Below, one piece after another: positions 57,620 to 64,000 of a stretch of 64,000 nt of DNA. Numbering within the stretch: the first letter of the stretch is position 1; the number at the start of each line of letters is the position of its first letter. Under the pieces are notes generated by a model, which was not told the DNA's origin, did no database searches, and saw only the letters and a program-made list of their open reading frames with translations. Source of the DNA: Dichetophora obliterata (taxonomy: Eukaryota > Arthropoda > Insecta > Diptera > Sciomyzidae); NCBI GenBank assembly GCA_963920525.1, contig OY986438.1, forward strand, positions 52,525,753 through 52,589,752, written 5' to 3'. The translations under genes and the position numbers were made by a program.

Positions 57620-58105
57620 ATGAGGAGTGATTTCTATTTACCAATCGTTTTCAAAAATCACACCATGCAGTTTTGCTGATTTGCTTTTAAATTAAAATTT
57701 TACGTTTATCAGTCTTAAGCCACTTTTCAAACCACCTTTTATTTTTTCTGTAATTATTGAAATTGTCCACAAATTTTGTTTTTTTTTTTAAGAAAAGTAG
57801 AAATAAATATCATGGTACGACAAATTTTCAGTTTTTCCATTTAAAAGATTATTCAAAAGATGCTGGTAAAAGAGACAGAAAAAAGTTGCACGTATTTCGG
57901 CGTCTTAAAAGCTTAAATCCAAATAAGTTTTAATATGGGTTTAAGGTTGGCACTTATTTAACCCTGCACCAAAAGTACATTGGCAGGAGAAGGAGTTGAG
58001 ATGAATGGATAAAACAGATGCAGATGTTAAAGTGTACCCAAGGATGTGCTGTATTGAATAATTTTGGAATCCGCTTACAAAAACACCCACCTTCAATGTA
58101 ACAAT
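57620..58105. other. Unassigned sequence
   Basis: Nothing recognised. Confidence 0.4.
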
Positions 58106-58118
58106 TCATAGTTAAAAC

Positions 58119-58794
58119 TAGTATCCGACCGAATAAGAATTTTCTGCCGAAGCCGAAGCAGAATTGTCGGTTAAGTGGAAATAATCGGCCGAAGACCGGA
58201 AGCCGAATATTAACAAAAATTTTTCAAGTCAAAAAAATTAAAAAAATTTTTCTATCTTTCATTATATATAAATTAAAACAAAATAAAAAAAAAATTTCAG
58301 TACAAACAGCAATCATTAAGTTCGAGTTAGACGATAGAGGTTTTTCTGCCAGATTTCTGTCAGTATAGCATTTCTGAAGCTTTTCTCAAATAGAAGGAAA
58401 ATTTATTCAAGTTATTTTTATATCATTTTGCAGTTATTATCAATTCGGAGGTTTCTGTTATTGGTTTAGTGACGTCAGGATGACGTAGAAAATAATTGAA
58501 TCGATTTTCGATCTAGTCAAGAAATACTTCATAAATGCAGTACCGGCTGAAACTAGCATTAAATTTCTAACGTTATCTCATAAGAAAAACAAACTGCTTA
58601 ACAATCCATTTTTTAATTTCTTTTTTGGTTTGAGCAAAGCATAATTTGTTATGATAGCAAAAGTAGTAAAATAACAAAGCAAAAGCATTCGAAACAAATA
58701 TTTGGCTATTTTGGGCTATTTTGGGCCGAAGACGAAGGTTTAAAAATAAACCGATTATGCCGAATACCGAAGCCGATTATTCGGTTGGACACTA
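58119..58794. mobile_element. hAT-type MITE rich in GCCGAAG motifs
   Basis: Ends TAGTATCCGACCGAATAA and the complement of TAGTGTCCAACCGAATAA, with 8-bp flanks GTTAAAAC (58111-58118) and GTAAAAAC (58795-58802), 7 of 8 matching. Subterminal GCCGAAG(A/C)CCG-type repeats at 58155-58215 and 58725-58785 are probable transposase sites. No coding. Confidence 0.8.
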
Positions 58795-58799
58795 GTAAA

Positions 58800-60830
58800 A
58801 ACTTTACATTTTCTATAATTAGCTAATTAAGTGGGTTTGATTATATTTTTTTGAGATACTAATATTACAATATGTGTGTGTATTATTTAAAAAGTGAGAA
58901 TTGAAGTTTAAAAAATTAACTACTGCTTTATTTTAAAAAAAATTTTAACATAAATTTATCTATTTATTTTGAGCTTATCTGCACAGCTTCAAAATGCGTC
59001 TTCATGCCAAGATCATCAACTTTACTGACGAGTTCCTTTTGAACCTGAAACTCTTTTTCCGATACATCAATGGTTGACTTATGTTGGACTTTTGTTCGAG
59101 GTGTTATTTTTTACGAAGGATTTCTTGAACAAGACAAATTTATCTTTCGTTCAATAGATCGACTCTACGAGCTTAACAAAGTTTGAAAGTAGTTAAAAGC
59201 GGGTATTGGAGGACTCTGTCATAGATAAGTATTTTTCAAGTAACTATATTCAACCTAAAATGTTTCTGGAAAACCCAAAGGGTTACTTTTGTGTCTTATA
59301 CCACGCCTTATTAATCTCTGTTCGGTCGTATCTTATCTCAAAAAAGCTTCCTGCTCTTCAACAAAAATAACGGACTCTTTTTTTTACGCAATATTTTTTT
59401 TGGATATTCTTGTCATTTTTTAAGGTTTTGTTTCTATATTATTGTTCACAATGACATTCATTATTTGTTTAACATTAGCAATAATTTCGAATTTAGTTTT
59501 AGGTTCCAAGAAAAAAGTTTCCATAGGAAACTCATGTAATAGATTTTACAGTGACATTTCTAAGTATTTTATAACGTCCTGTTCCGTCTATTATAATCAG
59601 CGCTTTACGTGCATGATTGTTTTCTGCAAGGAGGTATAGAAATCTTACAATAATAATCTACTATGGCAGAAAACGTTTAAATGGTAAACTTTAACGCAAA
59701 AGATGCATATATATCTTAAATTTTACTTTTACTGGTTAATGTTTGTTAAGCGTACACAGGATAATCGTTAAGGAGTCCAAAACCCAGTTTGTCAAAAAAT
59801 TTTTGAGTGTATATACTTCCAGCCCAAGAATATTGGCGTTATAATATTTTTCTGAAAAAAGATATATTTTATTATTAATCGAATTTCTAATTGATCTGAA
59901 TGTAATAAATTATTAATAAAATTGATGTTTGCATATATTATAAGTTTTTTTTTAGTTGCCTATACATGTTCCTCTTTATATATTTTTATTTATACGTTTT
60001 TATAAATCATTCATCTAAAAGGTATGTTTCTGTACTCGATCGAAGCAACTTGCAAGCTGCTAGAACTGATGCATGTTAAAAAAAAAATAAATTGATTGGC
60101 TTAACCCGGTAAAAAATATCTCTCTTAGCATACGGTTAATGCAAGATGGACCAAAATGCTGGTAAAATAAATATATCAGGACATATAAAACAAAACCTTA
60201 ACTTCCCACTGTAAGGGGAAGTTTAAATTTATTAAAAATACATTTGAAAAATATATCTGGTTAAATTCCTTGAAACCTACATGTATAAATACTTTTAAAA
60301 ATGTGTAAGTCAATTTTCTTAATTGTGTGTTGTGTGCTTCAAATAGTGTTTATTTTCATTTATGTTGGAGATTTCTGTTACATGAGTGAAAATTTCTGAA
60401 CCTTGCTATTTATCTCAAAATTTATACGCTGCAAACAGATCTTATATACAGAGACCTAAAATAAAATTTTCCAAGGAACATTTTCAATAAATATTTCAAG
60501 ACTCTACGACCAATTTTTAGGACACTTTCATTAATGTTTTTTTAAAAACAGTCAATAAATAACCGTAAAGAAGGGAGCTTAATGGCTAAATACTTTGCAA
60601 AAATATTTCGTACAAAATTTTACTATAGGTATGCGAAAACAATTACTATAAAGAAGGCATATGTTTAGTAGTCTTCTCTCTCTTTATGCTAGTATATAAC
60701 TAAATGTTAAGTAAACTCAAAACCTATATAAAAAGTTTCTCAGACGTAAACTTTTAAAATGCCGAAACACGTATAATGTTTTTTATGTCTCCTCTACCAG
60801 AATCCTTTGATCGAAGTCTATAGTAACCTA
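58800..60830. other. AT-rich sequence, nothing recognised
   Basis: The frame at 59442-59639 begins with a hydrophobic stretch and contains six cysteines, superficially like a small secreted peptide. With no splice context or relative it remains a curiosity. Confidence 0.3.
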
Positions 60831-62260
60831 TTATGGTTGCTGGCCTGTGTTATGCCTGTGTTATGGCCATGTCAATTTGCTTGGCCAACTAAAACTTTAT
60901 TCAGTCTCTGACTGCCCGTCACCCACATGACCGACCACATATAAATATTTAAGCACTTTTAAATTTTGAAAATATTTCAACCAAACCACATCCAGTTTTA
61001 GCGCCGCATACAATATTACAACAACACAAAAGTATTTAACACCCTAAACGGCCATCGCTTTAATGCCTTCCTAAGCCGTGTCAATTATTTGTTAGGCACC
61101 CGGATTTATTTGCAATTTGGTAAAGTCCTGCTTGTTGTCAGGATGATTTCCATCATCTTGGCTCAACGCGGAGAATTGATTGCCTCTGTTGCGGTACTTG
61201 ATGGTGATGCTGCTGCTGCTGCTCTAGAGTATTGCTGGTGGGTGTTGTTCATCTATATCGCTCATTTTAAGCTGTAAGTGCTCTTGTTGTTGTAGCTTAG
61301 TTCTGCAGAGCGTTTACTCCTCAGGCCAGGCAAGCGGCTTCACGTTGTTGACAGTTGTTGGAGTTTTTTTTTTTTGTCTTTTTATTGAAAGCCTGATTTA
61401 ATTCCGTTTGTTTGTGTTAATTGCATTAACAATTTTGTAAATAATAAGGCATATTTGTAGAGGCCGACAGCAGTGTTTCTCAACTTTTTCAATCTACTCT
61501 AAACTTAGTTGATTTTAGTTCAACAACTTAAAATTGTTTAACTGTTTGAGCCTTGATGAATAATTTTAGCAAAGTTCTTATTGCTGTTTGTTCATTTATT
61601 TAAATGAACAGTATATATAACTAAAGTAAAGCGTCGTTTGCGAGAATTAATTATAACTCAGTGCTCAGTAAGGACCCACCGTCAACCCGTTGGAAATATC
61701 TTAAAAATTTAAGGACCAAGAGTTTAAAATGTGTGTTCGCTGAGTTTTTGATTTTTTTATTTTCGTGGGCTGAAAAAAAATTACGATTAACACTTAATCA
61801 TCACCATAAATCCTGGAAAACAATGGTCAAAAATCCAAACCAATGCTTTGATGTTAAAATAATTGTGCTTTAGGCTCGGAAATTTATTCTCGTCATTGCT
61901 AAGTTTTGATTATAAATAAAAACATTAAAAAACCGGCACACTTACACACACTCTGACTTACGCACGCACCCACACAATTATATTCATATATACGCCCCAA
62001 ATCGAATCAATTAATTTAATTAGTCTGCGGTTTCGAAAACGTTTTGTGGTTTGAGCATCTGAGCGGCCGCTGCCAGCCCACTATGCGACACCGTGTGGCA
62101 AATGATTGCTATACGTACAAGCGATGGACATGTTGAGTGTTTATTGTTTGTAGCACTGTATGTTGTTTACCCACTGAGTGGCTTCTCATGTATAGCAGAC
62201 ACCTCGCGACAAGCTCCAATTTCAAAATTTTGTGCCATGACATGCTCCAGGGAACAATCT
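60830..62260. other. Single-copy-looking DNA with CTG repeats
   Basis: More balanced base composition, a (GCT)n tract at 61208-61222 and CA-rich text at 61940-61980, no element ends. It resembles the 37.2-37.9 kb island and could be intronic or regulatory host DNA. Confidence 0.3.
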
Positions 62261-62529
62261 CAGCGACAAATTTAACCAACAACTACTATGAAAACAGCGC
62301 AAACATAATTTAATCACTTGACATTTGTTGTCGTAATGTTGCTTTTTCAGTAATTCAACAAAAAAAAAAAAAATCATTGAATTCCGATTTGATTTAGTGG
62401 ATCTAGAATCAGTGCTTGGAGTTGGATAAAAAGATCGGATCAGCGTAATTGGTGCAGTTTTATCATCCGAATAATTACATAAGCCCATTGTTTTAAAGAG
62501 CAATATCAAGAAAGTTAATTGAAGTTGTG

Positions 62530-62740
62530 AATATTGTGACGGCCATGGCATAATGGTTAAGTTCGTGCCTCGTAACTCAAAGTATCAGATAAAATACCAT
62601 CTGACACAGACTGTTTTAATAGATGTTAATAATTGTGTTGGCCGTAACCTCTGCAGACAATACCCCTTAGAGAGTAAGAACTGCTATTTAAAGTTTTTTG
62701 AAAACATGAGCCGTTCGAAGTCAGAATAAATTAAGTTTAA
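62530..62740 (+). mobile_element. tRNA-derived SINE copy
   Basis: A-box-like 'tggcataatggttaag' near 62546, then 'cctctgcagacaata' and 'agccgttcgaagtcagaat' (62648-62725), collinear with the minus-strand SINE at 40721-41074. Diverged, and no target duplication was found. Confidence 0.65.
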
Positions 62741-62744
62741 ACTC

Positions 62745-63190
62745 TTACCAAATTTTTTGTTTCAGATAAGCCAAACTCTATTTTTTATGCTTCATTTACG
62801 CACGTATGACTTGGAAGTGACGTCACGAAAAAATTGTTAATTTTTATACCAGTGTACGTATAACAATAATTCTAACCGTTTTTTCACAATACTTACATAA
62901 AAAACTCCTCAAATTTCGACTAAACCCTTGTTTTTTTAAAAGCCCTTAACAATTAATTAAAATCATTATAGACTTTGCTTGTTTCTATGTTTTCTATCAG
63001 GAAGTTTTGCAGTGAAGTACATTTCTGGAAATGATTAATCTTTATGTTTGAACCAGAACAAAGTTTTATATAGTTTTTGATAATTAATTGGGATATATTC
63101 TTGTATAGAGTTATTGACACAGCAGACTAGACAGATAGTTTAGGAAGGAGGTACCCTTCCATCTTCAATAGTCTTGAGTTATGAAGCTGT
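62745..63190. other. Unassigned sequence
   Basis: Nothing recognised. Confidence 0.4.
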
Positions 63191-63199
63191 GACAAACCT

Positions 63200-63705
63200 G
63201 GGCTTAAAAAAGGTTGTGCGTCTGGTTCAAAGACCACCTATGAAAAACATTTCAATGAAATAAACAAAGAACATAAGAAAATTGGTCTGATGACGACTAC
63301 CGCAAAGGAAAAACTGATAACGATTTACGGATATGCACTTGGAATGTCCGAATTCTTAATTGGGAAGGTGCCTCTATCCAACTGACTGATGTTGAAAATA
63401 CACTAAACTGACATCACTGCTATCCAAGAAATGCGATGGAAGGGACAGGGTTGCATTCGGCATGCATCCTGTGATATCTACTACAGCGGCCATGCGCAGA
63501 AGCACAAGTTTGGATGCGGATTTGTAGTTGGCAAGAGGCTACGGCATCACGTCCAGCGATTCACACCTGTGAACGAACTGCTTGCCATAATCCGTATCAA
63601 GGCTTTATTCTTTAACTAAGCCTCATATCTGCGCAAGCTTCGATAGAAGACAAGGACGATAAGACCAAGGAACCTTTCTTTGAGCGCCTTGAAAATGCTT
63701 AGGGG
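63200..63705 (+). pseudogene. RTE endonuclease (APE) N-terminal fragment
   Basis: 'DLRICTWNVRILNWEGASIQ' begins the APE domain near 63322. After a frameshift, 'ITAIQEMRWKGQG' carries the catalytic Glu (about 63430). It continues 'HKFGCGFVVGKRLRHHV' and 'NELLAIIRIKALFFN' to a stop at 63617-63619. A further frame gives 'EDKDDKTKEPFFERLENA' before homology ends near 63703. The remainder of the endonuclease and all RT are absent. The block order fits the RTE family represented at 13.4 kb, of which the 5' part is missing there. Confidence 0.75.
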
Positions 63706-63830
63706 CCGTTCAAGTATTACGTAAGTAGATTTTTTGCAGTTATTAAGCCACCTCCCCCTGTCAGTGAAAAGTAAGCACTTTTGTTTTCTAAAATAAAGCT
63801 TTTACCATCCTCCCATGCTTACGTAAACAC
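63702..63830. repeat. Possible MITE with TTACGTAAG ends
   Basis: 'ggggccgttcaagtattacgtaag' on the left and 'cttacgtaaacactgg' on the right are partly inverted. The interior has 'ccacctccccc'. It marks the truncation of the RTE fragment. Target duplication not found. Confidence 0.35.
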
Positions 63831-64000
63831 TGGTTTGTGCGGTTTTCAATGTGTTCTGGTTTCTTTATTGATTCATGAGCAGCAGATATAAGCTTAGAAA
63901 TAAGGAATGCAACAGAGATTTAACACACATAATATTTATTTAATTTAGGCCAATAACTATAAAATTCATCGTACGATACGGTTGTACCGCAGATTGTATG
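63831..64000. other. Unassigned window end
   Basis: Nothing recognised. Confidence 0.4.

Noticed and set aside
59442..59639. Small cysteine-containing secreted peptide
   Set aside because: 65 codons with a hydrophobic start, but no relatives, regulatory context or splice signals could be judged. Such frames are expected by chance in this much AT-rich DNA.
1..64000. CRISPR arrays, bacterial operons or phage genes
   Set aside because: No regular spaced direct repeats with unique spacers and no prokaryotic gene density. Composition and elements are those of an insect nuclear genome.

Overview
The window reads as AT-rich dipteran nuclear DNA, intergenic or intronic. I find no host protein gene, rRNA gene or functional tRNA gene. 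It is a layered accumulation of transposable elements. Assignment to a higher fly, plausibly a tephritid fruit fly, is inferred from an RTE-clade retrotransposon, a tRNA-derived SINE (tail near 40.8 and 62.6 kb) and DD41D 'rosa'-type mariner relatives, all of which I recall from tephritid genomes. I could not run a search.

Layout. 0-5.2 kb: dispersed repeats and a pair of inverted repeat arms (about 1.25-2.1 and 4.1-5.2 kb), each invaded by a different MITE. 5.2-9.6 kb: AT-rich sequence, an RT scrap, and a cluster of about 70-bp repeat cores. 10.1-11.2 kb: a foldback hairpin abutting a broken DD41D transposase. 12.9-16.7 kb: a DNA transposon with an 8-bp target duplication (TSD), split by a 5'-truncated RTE element that still has a long open RT frame. 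16.9-18.9 kb: a complete-ended hAT element with a decayed transposase. 22.6-23.1 kb: short tandem and hairpin repeats.

23.57-31.40 kb: the dominant object, a complete-ended LTR retrotransposon of the errantivirus (17.6/297/gypsy) type. It has 426-bp LTRs differing at one base, a CGCG TSD, a tRNA-Ser-like primer binding site, gag, a -1 slippery site, pol, a spliced env, and a polypurine tract. Gag is open. Pol has two nonsense codons and one frameshift, and env has one nonsense codon, so this copy is defective although its LTRs look very young. The first env exon appears to be a 32-nt segment in the leader encoding the start of a signal peptide.

31.4-38.7 kb: hAT remnant, two TA-flanked MITEs, an internally deleted DD41D element, a tandem duplication and a CAG/CAA-rich island. 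38.8-46.5 kb: two Jockey-type LINE copies, the first carrying a SINE insertion with 16-bp TSD. 47-58.8 kb: a run of short non-autonomous DNA elements, several nested: a TTA-flanked 1.25-kb foldback, a TAA-flanked MITE inside an 8-bp-TSD hAT MITE, a 33-bp palindromic tandem array, another hAT MITE, a TTAA-flanked element with a second element inside, and further hairpins. 58.8-62.5 kb: mostly unassigned DNA. 62.5-64 kb: a SINE and an RTE endonuclease fragment.

The genes do not cooperate in a host pathway. The gag/pol/env set would together make a retrovirus-like particle if intact. The short elements depend on transposases supplied elsewhere.
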